A stretch of 64,000 nucleotides of DNA from Nitrospirillum amazonense (GCF_007828035.1 NZ_VITV01000001.1:682001-746000); one strand, 5' to 3'; shown: positions 1 through 9,765, counted from the stretch's first letter. Notes: generated by a model from the letters alone, not told the origin. Numbers and translations are program-made.

Positions 1-2
1 AG

Positions 3-1373
3 GCCAACTACTTCGCCTACGCCCCCCGGGATGCGCAGGAGGGCGACCTGGTCTTCACTTCGGGCAATCCCGGCACCACCGAACGCCTCGATACGGTGGC
101 GGAACTGGAATATGACCGCGACGTCGTCCTGCCGGAATGCCTGGTCTATCTGGCAGAGCTGCGCGGCCTGCTGCTGCAATTCTCCGCCGAGGGGGCCGAA
201 CACGCGCGCGTGGCCTTCGCCAAGCTGTTCGCGGTGGAAAACGCCTACAAGGCCCGCCTGGGTCAGTTCCGCGCCCTGGTCAATCCGGGCCTGATCGACA
301 GCCGCAGGCGGGCGGAGAATGAGCTGCGGGCCAAGGTGGCCGCCGACCCGCAGTTCCAGCAGCGCTTCGGCGATCCCTGGGCCGCCATTGCCCAGGCCGT
401 GAGCCATTACCGCGCCGTCGCCGACCGCATGGAGGTGGTGGAGGAGGGACGCGGGCCCCAATCCGACCTGTTTGCCTACGCCCGCCTGCTGGTGCGCGCG
501 GCGGAACAGCGCCAGCTGCCCGACATCAAGCGATTCCAGGAATTCACCGACGCCGGCATCCCTTTCACCCGCCAACGCCTGCTGGCGAACGCACCCATTT
601 CCAACGACCTGGAAAAGCTGTTGCTGCGCGCTTGGCTGGTCCAGCTGCGGCGGGTGCTGGGGCCGGACGATCCCCTGGTGCGCGACGTGCTGGGCGCGCA
701 GACGGCGGAGAAGATGGCCAGCGATTTGGTGGACGGCACCCGCCTGGCCGACCCCAACGAACGCAAGCGCCTGCTGATGGGCGGCATCGAGGCCATCAAG
801 AACAGCCACGACCCCTTGATCCGCTTCGCGCAGGAGGTGGACAAGCAGGCACTGGCCATCCGGCGCGACGTGGAGGTGAATGTGGAAGCGGTGGAACGGC
901 GCAACGCCGGTGTCATCGCCCAGGTCGTCTTCGCCGCCAAGGGCACCGGCGCCTACCCGGACGCCACCTTCTCCCCCCGCGTGTCCTACGGCACGGTGAA
1001 GGGCTATGACGAGAACGGCCGCCATGTGCGCTACTACACCACCATGGGCGAGGCCTATGGCCGCGCCACCGGGGCGGAACCCCTGGCCCTGCCGCGCTCC
1101 TGGCTGCGTGCCCGCAACGATGTGGACTTCGGCCGCAAGCTGAACATCGTCAGCACCAACGACATCGTGCGCGGCAATTCCGGCTCGCCGGTGGTCAACA
1201 CCGACGGCCAGGTGGTGGGCATGATCTTCGACGGCAACAGCCAGTCGCTGGGCGGTGATTTCGGCTTCGATGACAACTCCAACCGCGCCGTCTGGGTGTC
1301 GGTCGGGGCGGTGAAGGAAGCGCTGACCAAGATCTATGGCACCACCCGTCTGAACCGCGAACTGGGCATCTAG
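3..1373 (+). CDS. S46 family dipeptidyl-peptidase, 5'-truncated by window
   Basis: This is the C-terminal ~456 residues of a secreted serine dipeptidyl-peptidase of family S46 (DPP7/DPP11 type), which removes dipeptides from the N-terminus of oligopeptides in the periplasm. The reading frame is already open at base 3, so the start codon, the signal peptide and the N-terminal half with the catalytic His and Asp lie upstream of the window. Visible hallmarks are the GNPGTTERLDT block near the start and NDIVRGNSGSPVVN (bases about 1167-1208), which carries the nucleophilic serine in the GNSGSP motif. Full-length family members are about 700 residues. It ends at a TAG, followed by 362 bases without a gene. 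Family assignment is firm; the DPP7 versus DPP11 specificity cannot be read from this part. Confidence 0.9.
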   Translation, partial: ANYFAYAPRDAQEGDLVFTSGNPGTTERLDTVAELEYDRDVVLPECLVYLAELRGLLLQFSAEGAEHARVAFAKLFAVENAYKARLGQFRALVNPGLIDSRRRAENELRAKVAADPQFQQRFGDPWAAIAQAVSHYRAVADRMEVVEEGRGPQSDLFAYARLLVRAAEQRQLPDIKRFQEFTDAGIPFTRQRLLANAPISNDLEKLLLRAWLVQLRRVLGPDDPLVRDVLGAQTAEKMASDLVDGTRLADPNERKRLLMGGIEAIKNSHDPLIRFAQEVDKQALAIRRDVEVNVEAVERRNAGVIAQVVFAAKGTGAYPDATFSPRVSYGTVKGYDENGRHVRYYTTMGEAYGRATGAEPLALPRSWLRARNDVDFGRKLNIVSTNDIVRGNSGSPVVNTDGQVVGMIFDGNSQSLGGDFGFDDNSNRAVWVSVGAVKEALTKIYGTTRLNRELGI

Positions 1374-1735
1374 CGTCGTCGGCTGACCCTGTGATCGCCG
1401 CCGCTGACAGGCGCCTCCAGCTGGTGATAAGCGAGGTGGCGTCATCGCGGAAAATGGCCTGGAATTTTAAGGTTTTGGCCGGGCGTACGGGCCTGCGCTC
1501 ACATCTCACGGTGTTGGCGCTTGCCGCATCCCAGATCTGCGCCATCCTCATTAGGTGCGTTCCGGAACCATAAGCAATAACTTGCTTGCAAGCAGTTTCC
1601 GCGCCGCAGGATTTCGCGGCACCTTCCACACATCCCCATTCCTTGACCCGGCCAGGCCGGGCCCAAGGCGTTAGCACCCCTCCCGGGTGCCCAAGCCCGA
1701 TCCGGCCTTCAACGATCAGGGACCAAAGGACCATC
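1374..1735. other. intergenic region upstream of the first Emr-type operon
   Basis: These 362 bases lie between the S46 peptidase gene and the HlyD gene. I see no convincing gene. The frame of the HlyD gene stays open back to 1586, but the extra residues are Pro/His-rich and do not look like protein. The stretch holds a 12-base palindrome at 1583-1594 (separate entry) and probably the promoter of the downstream operon. Confidence 0.6.
1583..1594. promoter_or_regulatory. 12-bp palindrome, putative TetR operator
   Basis: TGCTTGCAAGCA is a perfect inverted repeat 141 bases upstream of the HlyD start. TetR-family repressors of Emr-type pumps usually bind such palindromes, and a tetR gene closes the same operon (5942-6607). 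Binding by that protein is an inference. Confidence 0.45.
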
Positions 1736-2800
1736 ATGACCAGCGCGCCCACCGCCCTTCCGCCCAAGCGTTCCCCCCTGCCGCGTATCATCGGTTTCGG
1801 CGTGCTGGCCATCATCGTGGTCGGTGGCGTCGTCCTCTGGCTCAGTGGCCGGGGCAAGGAATCCACCGACGACGCCTTCACCGAGGGCCGGGTGGTGACG
1901 GTGGCGCCCAAGGTTTCAGGCTTGGTGATCGAGCTGGCGGTGCAGGATAACCAGAAGGTGAAGGCCGGCGACCTGCTGTTCCGCATCGATCCCCGCGATT
2001 ACCAGAACACCCGCGACCGCGACGCCGCGCAGCTGCAACTGGCGCAGGCGCAGCTGGCGCAGGCGCAGACCAACCTGGAAATCGCCCAGGTCTCCTACCC
2101 GGCGCAGCTGGACCAGGCCCGCGCCGCCCGCGCCCAGGCCGAGGCCACGCTGGTCCGGGCGAAGTCCGACCTGGCGCGCCAGACCGAGATCGACGTCCGC
2201 GCGACCACCAAGTCGCAGATCGACGCCGCCCAGGCGGCATTCCGCACCGCCCAGGCCCAGCTGGCCGACGCCGACGCCAAGCTGCGCTCGGCGGAGCAGG
2301 CGCCGCGCAATATCGAGGTCGCCGCCACTCAGGTGAAGCAGTGGGAGGCCCAGGTGGCCGCCGCCCAGGCCGAACTGGCCCAGGCGGAGCTGAACCTGTC
2401 CTACACCACCGTGGTGGCGCCGCAGGATGGCTGGGTGACCAAGCGCGCGGTGGAAAAGGGCAACTATCTGCAGGTGTCGCAGTCGGCCATGACGCTGGTG
2501 ACGCCGGAGGTGTGGGTGGTCGCCAACTTCAAGGAAAACCAGCTGAAGCACATGCGCGTGGGCCAGCCGGTCGACATTGATGTCGACGCCTTCCCCGACC
2601 TGAAGCTGACCGGCGCCGTCGACAGCTTCCAGATGGGCACCGGCTCGCGCTTCACCGCCTTCCCGGCGGAAAACGCCACCGGCAACTTCGTGAAGATCGT
2701 CCAGCGCCTGCCGGTCAAGATCAAGGTGACGGGCGGCCTGCCCGCCGATCACCCCCTGCCCCTGGGCCTGTCGGTCGAACCTACCGTCAACCTGAACTGA
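1736..2800 (+). CDS. HlyD/EmrA-type periplasmic adaptor
   Basis: Membrane-fusion (adaptor) subunit, 354 residues, of a tripartite export pump. It links the inner-membrane transporter to an outer-membrane channel. One N-terminal membrane anchor lies at about residues 15-35. A split lipoyl/barrel-sandwich domain follows (VAPKVSGLVIELAVQDNQ and, after the hairpin, VVAPQDGWVTKRAVEKG), separated by a long Ala/Gln-rich coiled coil at about residues 95-210. I chose ATG 1736 because it is preceded by GGACCAAAGGA and starts just before the anchor; upstream in-frame starts add unlikely sequence. The stop is 11 bases before the MFS gene, so the two are co-transcribed. Typical EmrA is about 390 residues, so the length is normal. 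The substrate is unknown. Confidence 0.92.
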   Translation: MTSAPTALPPKRSPLPRIIGFGVLAIIVVGGVVLWLSGRGKESTDDAFTEGRVVTVAPKVSGLVIELAVQDNQKVKAGDLLFRIDPRDYQNTRDRDAAQLQLAQAQLAQAQTNLEIAQVSYPAQLDQARAARAQAEATLVRAKSDLARQTEIDVRATTKSQIDAAQAAFRTAQAQLADADAKLRSAEQAPRNIEVAATQVKQWEAQVAAAQAELAQAELNLSYTTVVAPQDGWVTKRAVEKGNYLQVSQSAMTLVTPEVWVVANFKENQLKHMRVGQPVDIDVDAFPDLKLTGAVDSFQMGTGSRFTAFPAENATGNFVKIVQRLPVKIKVTGGLPADHPLPLGLSVEPTVNLN

Positions 2801-2811
2801 GGGGGGCGGCG

Positions 2812-4419
2812 GTGAGCGAAGGACTTCCCCCACCCGAGGCGGATCACGGGGCGTCGGCCTGGCGCCCCAAGCACAACCCCTACCTTGTCGCCATGGTGGT
2901 GACGGTCGCCACCTTCATGGAGGTGCTGGACACCACCATCATCAACGTGGCCCTGCCGCACATCGCCGGCAGCCTGTCGGTGGGCACGGATGAAAGCACC
3001 TGGACCCTGACCTCCTACCTGGTGGCCAACGGCATCGTGCTGCCCGTGTCCGGCTGGCTGGGCCGCATGATGGGGCGCAAGAACTACTTCCTGCTGTCCA
3101 TCATCATGTTCACGGTGTCGTCGCTGCTGTGCGGCCTGTCGACTTCGCTGCCGGAACTGATCATCTTCCGCCTGATGCAAGGTTTCTTCGGCGGCGGCCT
3201 GCAGCCCAACCAGCAGTCCATCCTGCTGGACACGTTCGAGCCGGCCAAGCGCGCCACCGCTTTCGGCGTCACGGCCGTCGCCATCATCGCCGCCCCCATC
3301 ATGGGGCCGACGCTGGGTGGCTGGATCACGGACAATTTCAGCTGGCGCTGGGTGTTCCTGATCAACGTGCCGGTGGGTGTCATCGCCACCTTCGCCATCT
3401 CGGCGGTGGTGGAGGATCCGCCCTGGGCCAAGGCTGGTGCCGGCAAGGGCAAGCGCAACATCGACGTGGTCGGCCTGTCGCTGATCGCCGCCGGCTTCGC
3501 CTGCCTGCAGATCGTGCTGGACCGGGGCGAGCAGGAGGACTGGTTTTCCAGCGGCTTCATCCAGGCTTTCGGCGTTGGCGCCGTGCTGGGCTTGGTGGGC
3601 GCCGTCGTCTGGCTGCTGGACCGGCCCGATCCCATCGTCAACCTGCGGGTCTGGAAGAACAAGGATTTCGCCATCGGCACCCTGTTCATCAGCATCATGG
3701 CCGCCACCCTTTATGGCAGCGCCGTGCTGATTCCGCAGCTGGCGCAATCCCAGCTGGGCTACACCGCCACCTGGTCGGGCATGATCCTGTCGCCCGGTGG
3801 CTTCATGATCCTGTTCATGATTCCCATCATCACCCGCGTGCTGCTGAAGAAGTTCCAGGCCCGCTTCATCGTGGCAACCGGCTTCTTCCTGCTGGGCATC
3901 GCCATGTTCTACACGGGCACCATCACGCCCCAGGTCAGCTTCCTGAACCTGATGAGCATGCGCCTGGCCCAGACCTTCGGCACGGCACTGCTGATGATCC
4001 CCATCAGCACGGTGGCCTTCGCCTCCGTCCCGCGGGAGATGAACGGCGACGCCGCCGCCCTCTACGCCATGTCGCGCAACCTGGGCGGCAGCATCGGCAT
4101 CGCCCTGGTCACGGCCTATCTGACCCAGCGGTCGCAGGTGCACCAGGCCTATCTGGTCGAACACCTGTCGGACCTGAACATGGGTTATCAGATGACCAAG
4201 CAGGCCTGGATGAACGGCCTGGCTGGCCACGGGCTGACGCCCTCGCAGATGGACTCCTCAGCGCTGGGCGGCATCTACCGCGCCCTGGTGCGCCAAGCGG
4301 CCATCCTGGGCTACGTCGACGTCTTCCGCATATCCGGCGTGGTCGCCTTCTGCGTCGTGCCCCTGGCCTTTTTCATGAAATCCACCAAGGCGGCGCCCAA
4401 GCCCGCCGCCGCGGAGTGA
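2812..4419 (+). CDS. DHA2 family (EmrB/QacA) MFS exporter
   Basis: Proton-driven drug or metabolite exporter with 14 predicted membrane helices, 535 residues. TM1 holds the DHA2 signature DTTIINVALPHIAGSL, followed by motif A (GWLGRMMGRK) between TM2 and TM3. TM5 carries the GPTLGGWIT antiporter motif. The start is a GTG at 2812 with GGGGGCGG just upstream, 11 bases after the adaptor stop. The stop is 5 bases before the OMF start. With the HlyD gene before and the OMF gene after, it forms a complete EmrAB-TolC-type pump. The last gene of the operon is a TetR regulator, so autoregulated and probably inducible expression is expected. Confidence 0.94.
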   Translation: MSEGLPPPEADHGASAWRPKHNPYLVAMVVTVATFMEVLDTTIINVALPHIAGSLSVGTDESTWTLTSYLVANGIVLPVSGWLGRMMGRKNYFLLSIIMFTVSSLLCGLSTSLPELIIFRLMQGFFGGGLQPNQQSILLDTFEPAKRATAFGVTAVAIIAAPIMGPTLGGWITDNFSWRWVFLINVPVGVIATFAISAVVEDPPWAKAGAGKGKRNIDVVGLSLIAAGFACLQIVLDRGEQEDWFSSGFIQAFGVGAVLGLVGAVVWLLDRPDPIVNLRVWKNKDFAIGTLFISIMAATLYGSAVLIPQLAQSQLGYTATWSGMILSPGGFMILFMIPIITRVLLKKFQARFIVATGFFLLGIAMFYTGTITPQVSFLNLMSMRLAQTFGTALLMIPISTVAFASVPREMNGDAAALYAMSRNLGGSIGIALVTAYLTQRSQVHQAYLVEHLSDLNMGYQMTKQAWMNGLAGHGLTPSQMDSSALGGIYRALVRQAAILGYVDVFRISGVVAFCVVPLAFFMKSTKAAPKPAAAE

Positions 4420-4424
4420 CCCTG

Positions 4425-5927
4425 ATGCCCGCTTCCACTCCCCTTTTCCCGCTTCCGCGCCGAGCCCGGCTGCTGGCCGCCACGGCGGCCCTGGCCTTGA
4501 CCGCCGCCTGCACCCTGGGTCCGGACTACCAGCCGCCGGCGGCCGACGCCCCCACGGCGTGGAGCGCCACGACCACCCAAGCGACGGGCCAGGTGGCGGG
4601 CAAGACCCAGGTCAATACCGACCCCACCGTGCTGGCCCATTGGTGGACGGAGTTCCACGATCCCACGCTGGACAAGCTGGTGGCCGATGTGGTCGCCGGA
4701 AACCTGGACCTGAAGGTGGCGGAACAGCGCATTCTGTCCGCCCGCGCCCAGCGCCAGCAGGCAGCGGCGGCCCAATACCCCAGCGTGAAGGGGGAGAGCG
4801 CGGCCATGCGCAACCGCCTGCCCCCGGGGGCGACCGGTTCACTCGGCGGCACCAGCAACATCTTCCTGGCGGGCTTTGACGCCTCATGGGAACTGGACCT
4901 CTTCGGCGGCACCCGCCGCAGCATCGAGGCGGCCGACGCCAACATCGAGGCGGGTATCGAGAACCGGCGCTCGCTGGTCATGTCCATGCTGGCCGAATTG
5001 GGCACTGACTACGCCGCCCTGCGGTCCGTCCAGGCGCGCATCGTCATCGCCAACGAGAACGTGCGCCTGTCGCAGGAAACCCGCGACCTGACGGCCGCGA
5101 AGTACAAGGTGGGCCTGGCGACCGAACTGCAGCTGGCGGAGGCTGACGGCCAGTTGGAACAGCAGAAGGCGGTACTGCCGTCGCTGGCGACCCAGGCGGC
5201 CCAGCGGGCCCACGCCATCGCCACCCTGACCGGCCGCACCCCCGCCGACGTGGACAGCCTGCTCACCACCGCCGGACCGGAGGTACCCCTGCCGCCCTCC
5301 CTGCCGGCCAGCCTGCCGTCCGAGGTGGTGCGGGCCCGTCCCGACATCCGGGCCGCCGAGCGCACCATGGCCGCCACCAACGCCCAGATCGGCGTGAAGG
5401 AGGCGGCGCGCTTCCCCAAGCTGTCGCTGGGCCTGATCGGCGGCTTCCTCAACCCCGACATCGGCAAGCTGCTGCAGGGCGACAGCTTCGGCTGGAGCGT
5501 GGGCCCCACCCTCAGCGGCCCCATCTATGATGGCGGCCGCCTGAAGGCTGGGGTGAAGGATGCCGAGGCCCAGGCCGAAGAGGCGCGCCTCACCTACCGC
5601 AAGACGGTGCTGACCGCCTTCCAGGAGGTGGAGGACGCGCTGGTCGCCTACGCCAACGAGCGCCAGCGGAACGAGACCTTGCACCGCGCCCTGGACGCCG
5701 CCCAGTTGGCGCAGGACCGCGCCCGGTCGCAGTACCGCGCCGGCCTGGCCGACTTCCTGACCGTGCTGGATGCCGACCGCACCCTGGCCACGTCCAAGGA
5801 CGCCGTCGCGCAGAGCGACTATGCCCTGGTGCAGCAGACCATCGCCCTCTACAAGGCGCTGGGCGGCGGCTGGCAGGCCGGGGAGACGACCACGGCCGCC
5901 GGCGCCGCCAGCGCGCCGCCAGCGTGA
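4425..5927 (+). CDS. NodT-type outer-membrane efflux lipoprotein (OMF 1)
   Basis: Outer-membrane channel (TolC/OprM/NodT family), 500 residues, exit duct of the pump encoded upstream. A lipoprotein signal ends in LTAAC, so Cys29 should be the lipidated residue, followed by the family-typical TLGPDYQPP. Two OEP repeats follow, including SWELDLFGG at about residue 150 and SVGPTLSGPIYDGG at about residue 360. The C-terminal half has the usual Ala/Gln-rich coiled coil and ends with IALYKALGGGW. The frame is open far upstream through the MFS gene, but ATG 4425 is the only start that gives a signal peptide. It is separated by 5 bases from the MFS gene and abuts the TetR gene. Confidence 0.94.
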   Translation: MPASTPLFPLPRRARLLAATAALALTAACTLGPDYQPPAADAPTAWSATTTQATGQVAGKTQVNTDPTVLAHWWTEFHDPTLDKLVADVVAGNLDLKVAEQRILSARAQRQQAAAAQYPSVKGESAAMRNRLPPGATGSLGGTSNIFLAGFDASWELDLFGGTRRSIEAADANIEAGIENRRSLVMSMLAELGTDYAALRSVQARIVIANENVRLSQETRDLTAAKYKVGLATELQLAEADGQLEQQKAVLPSLATQAAQRAHAIATLTGRTPADVDSLLTTAGPEVPLPPSLPASLPSEVVRARPDIRAAERTMAATNAQIGVKEAARFPKLSLGLIGGFLNPDIGKLLQGDSFGWSVGPTLSGPIYDGGRLKAGVKDAEAQAEEARLTYRKTVLTAFQEVEDALVAYANERQRNETLHRALDAAQLAQDRARSQYRAGLADFLTVLDADRTLATSKDAVAQSDYALVQQTIALYKALGGGWQAGETTTAAGAASAPPA

Positions 5928-5941
5928 CCCGGGGGGCGGCA

Positions 5942-6607
5942 ATGGGCCAGGGTGAGACAGCGGTGATGGAAGATGACACCTCCGGAGAGCGTCCCGACGG
6001 CCGCCCCGGTGGGCGCCAGCGCAAGGCGGGCGATACCCGCCGGGCGGAGATCATCGCCGCCGCCCTGGAACTGCTGCATGAGGTGGGGCCCGGCGGCACC
6101 ACGACCACGGCCATTGCCCGTCGCATCGGCATGGCCCAGGGCTCGCTGTTCCGCCATTTCCCCACCAAGCGCGCCATGTGGGAAGCGCTGCTGGACAGCC
6201 TCTCCCACCGCATCGCCCCACCGATCCAGGAAGCGCTGAACGGTGCCGGCAGTCCCATGGCCCGCCTGCGACAGGTCATGCACACCTGGCTGGGTCTGGC
6301 TGAAAGCATCCCGGCGCTGTCGTCGCTGATGTTCTCGCGCGAGGTGCTGGCCGACAGTCCCGATATGCGCAGCCTGCTGGCGGAACGCCTGCAGCGGCCC
6401 CACCGCATCTATTGCGCCCTGATCCGCGAAGGCATCGCGGCGGGCGAGGTCTCGCCCGACACCGATGTGGAACGCGTAGGCTGGATCCTTTCGGGCATGA
6501 AGCACAGCCTGGTCATGCGCTGGACTTTGCTGGACCGCACACTGGACATGCACGCCGACCTGGACGTGATGCTGGATACGATTATCGCCGGCATGAGCCG
6601 GCGGTAA
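5942..6607 (+). CDS. TetR/AcrR family transcriptional regulator 1
   Basis: Probable repressor of the pump operon in which it is the last gene, 221 residues from ATG 5942. The N-terminal HTH is clear: TRRAEIIAAALELLHE, then TTTTAIARRIGMAQGSLFRHF. The C-terminal ligand domain is helical and has no recognisable signature. Start choice is uncertain. A GTG at 5924 overlaps the OMF stop (GTGA) and would suggest translational coupling, ATG 5942 follows a G-rich stretch, and ATG 5966 is also possible. The likely target is the palindrome at 1583-1594. The ligand is unknown. Confidence 0.9.
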   Translation: MGQGETAVMEDDTSGERPDGRPGGRQRKAGDTRRAEIIAAALELLHEVGPGGTTTTAIARRIGMAQGSLFRHFPTKRAMWEALLDSLSHRIAPPIQEALNGAGSPMARLRQVMHTWLGLAESIPALSSLMFSREVLADSPDMRSLLAERLQRPHRIYCALIREGIAAGEVSPDTDVERVGWILSGMKHSLVMRWTLLDRTLDMHADLDVMLDTIIAGMSRR

Positions 6608-6885
6608 GTATCGGTGCATTGGCCTCAGGCGCGCTGACCGGATGGTGGCGGGGCGGCAAATGGCCGAGCCCCGTGTCCATTTTTCCCGACAGGTTGGCGG
6701 CTTTTGTTTCGTACCATCGGGCGGTCACGGGGGTGGGCGTTCCACTTCGCCCGCTGGTGGCTGGGCCAATTGGGCGCAGGCCCAGTTCGTCCGTGACAGG
6801 GGGCTTCCGGTGTGAAAAGAAGGGCGCCGGGTCTGTTCCCATTTCGCGTTTCCATCTGGCCTCCCTTCCTGGATCACGTCCCGCG

Positions 6886-8397
6886 ATGCTGCGCCACCGG
6901 TCGTCCCGTTCCCTGCTTTCGTCCGTCGCCAAGCGGCCCCTGCTGGCCTTTGTCATGGCGGGTGCGCTGACGGGCTGCACCGTGGGGCCGGACTATGAAC
7001 GGCCGGAAACGCCGCAGCCGGCGGCCTATCGCGAAACGGTGACCGGCGACGCCGCCAAGGACGCGACCCTGCGTACGGAAATCGCCGCCGACTGGTGGCG
7101 GCAATTCAAGTCGCCGGAACTGGACAGCCTGATCGCCCGCGTGGCGTCGAATAACTTCGACGTGCGCGCTGCGGTGGCCCGCATCCGCCAGGCCGAGGGG
7201 ACGGTGGACGAACAACGCTCCACCCTGTTCCCCACGGTGACGGCGAGTGCGGGGCGCACCCGCAGCCAAACGGGCGGCGGCACCACCACCGTCAGCAACG
7301 GCAACTTCATCACCCGCAACAACATCAGCAGCAACTATTCGGCCAAGTTGTCGGCCAGTTACGAGCTGGATTTCTGGGGCAAGAACCGGTCCGCCTTCGA
7401 ATCGGCCAAGGCCAGCCTGAACTACAGCCGCTACGACAAGCAGACGGTGCTGATGACGGCCATCGCCACGGTGGCCACCGACTACTTCCAGGCGCTGGCC
7501 TACAAGGACCGCCTGGCCCTGGCCCGCCAGTCGCTGCGCGATGCCGAGGACGTGCTGCGCGGCATCCAGGCCCGCGCCCGCGCCGGCACCGCCACCGATG
7601 TCGACGTGGCCAACCAGGTGAACGTGGTGGAGGGCGAGCGCGCCGCCATCCCGCAATATGAGCAAAGCCTGGCGCAGCAGATCGACGCGCTGGCCGTGCT
7701 GGTCGGCGTGCTGCCGGAACAGCTGAAGATCGAGGGCACCACCCTCAGCGGCCTGGCGGAGCCCGAGGTGGCGCCCAACCTGCCGTCCACCCTGCTGACC
7801 CGCCGGCCGGACGTGGCCTCGGCCGAAGCACAGCTGATCGCCGCCAATGCCACCCTGCGCAGCGTCATCGCCCAGCAATACCCCAGCCTCAGCCTGACCG
7901 GCAGCTACGGCTATCAGAATGAGTCGCTGGGCGACCTGTTCAACCCGGCCAGCAAGCTGTGGTCGCTGGGCACCTCGCTCAGCCAGACGGTGTTCGACGC
8001 CGGCAACCTGCAGGCCCAGTCCGACGTGCAGCGCGCCCGGGTGGAGGAGCTGGCGGCGGATTACCAGAAGGCGGTCGTCACCGCCTTCTCCGATGTCGAG
8101 GATGCGCTGGCCGGGGTGCGCTACACCCGCGACATCCGTGGCGCCCAGGAAAAGGCCACGGCCTCGGCCGACGTGGCCCTGCGCGGCACCACCGGGCAGT
8201 TCCAGCGCGGCACCGCTGACATGGTCAGCGTGCTGACGGCCCAGCGCACCCTGTTCAGCGCCCAGGACAGCCTGGTGCAGAGTCGCCTGAACTACCTGAC
8301 CTCCATCGTCACGCTGTACCGCGTGCTGGGCGGCGGCTGGTCGGTGGAACAGACCGAGGCCCAGGCCGATACAGCGCCCGCCAAGGCCGGTGGCTGA
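6886..8397 (+). CDS. NodT-type outer-membrane efflux lipoprotein (OMF 2)
   Basis: A second outer-membrane factor, 503 residues, not linked to a pump gene on its own strand. The signal peptide ends in the lipobox ALTGC (Cys31), followed by TVGPDYERPETPQ. OEP domain markers include SYELDFWGKNRSAFE at about residue 155, LLTRRPDVASAEAQL at about 304 and TLYRVLGGGW near the C-terminus. ATG 6886 is chosen because it starts the signal peptide; the frame is open upstream across the end of tetR, but that sequence is not protein-like. The MdtABC operon at 13-21 kb lacks an OMF, so this could be its partner; that is an inference. Confidence 0.92.
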   Translation: MLRHRSSRSLLSSVAKRPLLAFVMAGALTGCTVGPDYERPETPQPAAYRETVTGDAAKDATLRTEIAADWWRQFKSPELDSLIARVASNNFDVRAAVARIRQAEGTVDEQRSTLFPTVTASAGRTRSQTGGGTTTVSNGNFITRNNISSNYSAKLSASYELDFWGKNRSAFESAKASLNYSRYDKQTVLMTAIATVATDYFQALAYKDRLALARQSLRDAEDVLRGIQARARAGTATDVDVANQVNVVEGERAAIPQYEQSLAQQIDALAVLVGVLPEQLKIEGTTLSGLAEPEVAPNLPSTLLTRRPDVASAEAQLIAANATLRSVIAQQYPSLSLTGSYGYQNESLGDLFNPASKLWSLGTSLSQTVFDAGNLQAQSDVQRARVEELAADYQKAVVTAFSDVEDALAGVRYTRDIRGAQEKATASADVALRGTTGQFQRGTADMVSVLTAQRTLFSAQDSLVQSRLNYLTSIVTLYRVLGGGWSVEQTEAQADTAPAKAGG

Positions 8398-8535
8398 CTG
8401 CCGTCCTCAAAGCCAGGGGCGCCATCGTCATTTCCGGCAAAATGCCGACCTTGGGGCTAGCCGCGCGGGACGCGTGCTGGCACACCTGATCGCATCCCCG
8501 CGCCGTTCCCTGGTTGAAAGGCCTGCCTGTTCCCC

Positions 8536-9765
8536 ATGTCCGCGCCCGCCTTGGACCGCCCTTCCGTGGAGCCCTCTCCCGCCGCCAAGCCTGAACGCCT
8601 GCTCTCGCTGGACATCTTCCGGGGGCTGACCGTGGCCCTGATGCTGCTGGTCAACGATCCCGGCACCTGGTCCGACATCTATTGGCCGCTGCGCCACGCC
8701 AAATGGCATGGCTGGACGCCCACCGATCTGATCTTCCCCTTCTTCCTGTTCATGGTGGGCATCACCACCCACCTGTCGCTGACCCAGCGGCGGGCACGGG
8801 GGGATGACGATGGCGCCTTGGCCCGCCAGATCCTGCGGCGCGCGCTCATCCTGTTCGGCCTCGGCCTGTTCATCGCCTGGTTCCCGGGTTACGCGCTGGC
8901 CGGTCACGGCACGCTGGCCGATCGCGCGGCGGCCCAGGTGCTGTCCTGGCGCATCCCCGGTGTGCTGCAGCGCATCGCTCTGTGCTACGCCGCCGCTGGC
9001 CTGCTGTCGCTGCGGATGGGGCCGAAGGGGCAGGGGGCGCTGATCCTGCTGCTGCTGCTGGGCTATTGGGTGGTCATGACCTGCGTGCCGGTGCCCGGCA
9101 CCGGCGCCACCGGCCTTGCGGCACTGGCCCATCCCGGCGCCACCGTGGCGGCGGCGGTCGACCGCGCGCTGTTCGACTGGGGCGCCTGGGGCAACCACCT
9201 GTGGGCCGCCGCCAAGACCTGGGATCCCGAAGGCGTCCTGTCGACCCTGCCGGCCATCGCCACGGCGCTGCTGGGCGTCCAGGCCGGCCGCTGGCTGGCC
9301 CGGCCCCTGCCGTTGCCGGCCCGCATCCGGGGCCTGATCGTGGCCGGGGTCGTGGGCGTCCTGCTGGGCGAAATCTGGGATCTGGCCTTCCCCATCAACA
9401 AGAGCCTGTGGACCAGCTCCTTCGTGGCCCTGACCGCCGGCATGGCTTGCCTGTGCCTGGGTGCCCTGCTGTGGGTGGTGGAGGTGCGCGGCTGGCGCCG
9501 CTGGACCCGGCCGGCCCTGGTCTTCGGCGTCAACCCCATCCTGGCCTATGTCGGATCGGAACTGATGGCCATCATCATCGGCGGCGTCATCACCCTGCCC
9601 TGGGACCACCGGATTGCCCCCCTGCAGGACGTGATCTACGAGGCGGTGTTCTATCCCCTGCTGCCGGAAAAGGCGGCCTCGCTGGCCTTCGCCCTATGCT
9701 TTGTCGCCCTGTGGTGGGCGATCCTCGAGGTGCTGTACCGCCGGCGGATCTTCCTGAAGGTATGA
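8536..9765 (+). CDS. HGSNAT/DUF5009-type membrane acyltransferase
   Basis: Polytopic membrane protein of 409 residues related to heparan-alpha-glucosaminide N-acetyltransferase (COG4299, NagX-like). Bacterial members are thought to acylate sugars across the inner membrane. The diagnostic N-terminus is seen: RLLSLDIFRGLTVALMLLVN, then WHGWTPTDLIFPFFLFMVG. About ten to eleven hydrophobic helices follow. ATG 8536 is the first Met, about 30 residues ahead of the first helix. It is convergent with the histidine kinase gene, with only 19 bases between the stops. The sugar substrate cannot be told from sequence. Confidence 0.85.
   Translation: MSAPALDRPSVEPSPAAKPERLLSLDIFRGLTVALMLLVNDPGTWSDIYWPLRHAKWHGWTPTDLIFPFFLFMVGITTHLSLTQRRARGDDDGALARQILRRALILFGLGLFIAWFPGYALAGHGTLADRAAAQVLSWRIPGVLQRIALCYAAAGLLSLRMGPKGQGALILLLLLGYWVVMTCVPVPGTGATGLAALAHPGATVAAAVDRALFDWGAWGNHLWAAAKTWDPEGVLSTLPAIATALLGVQAGRWLARPLPLPARIRGLIVAGVVGVLLGEIWDLAFPINKSLWTSSFVALTAGMACLCLGALLWVVEVRGWRRWTRPALVFGVNPILAYVGSELMAIIIGGVITLPWDHRIAPLQDVIYEAVFYPLLPEKAASLAFALCFVALWWAILEVLYRRRIFLKV

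Noticed and set aside
5924-5942. GTG 5924 as the only start of TetR 1
   Set aside because: It overlaps the OMF stop and is possible, but ATG 5942 has a purine-rich upstream region and equally good context; the extra six residues carry no information.
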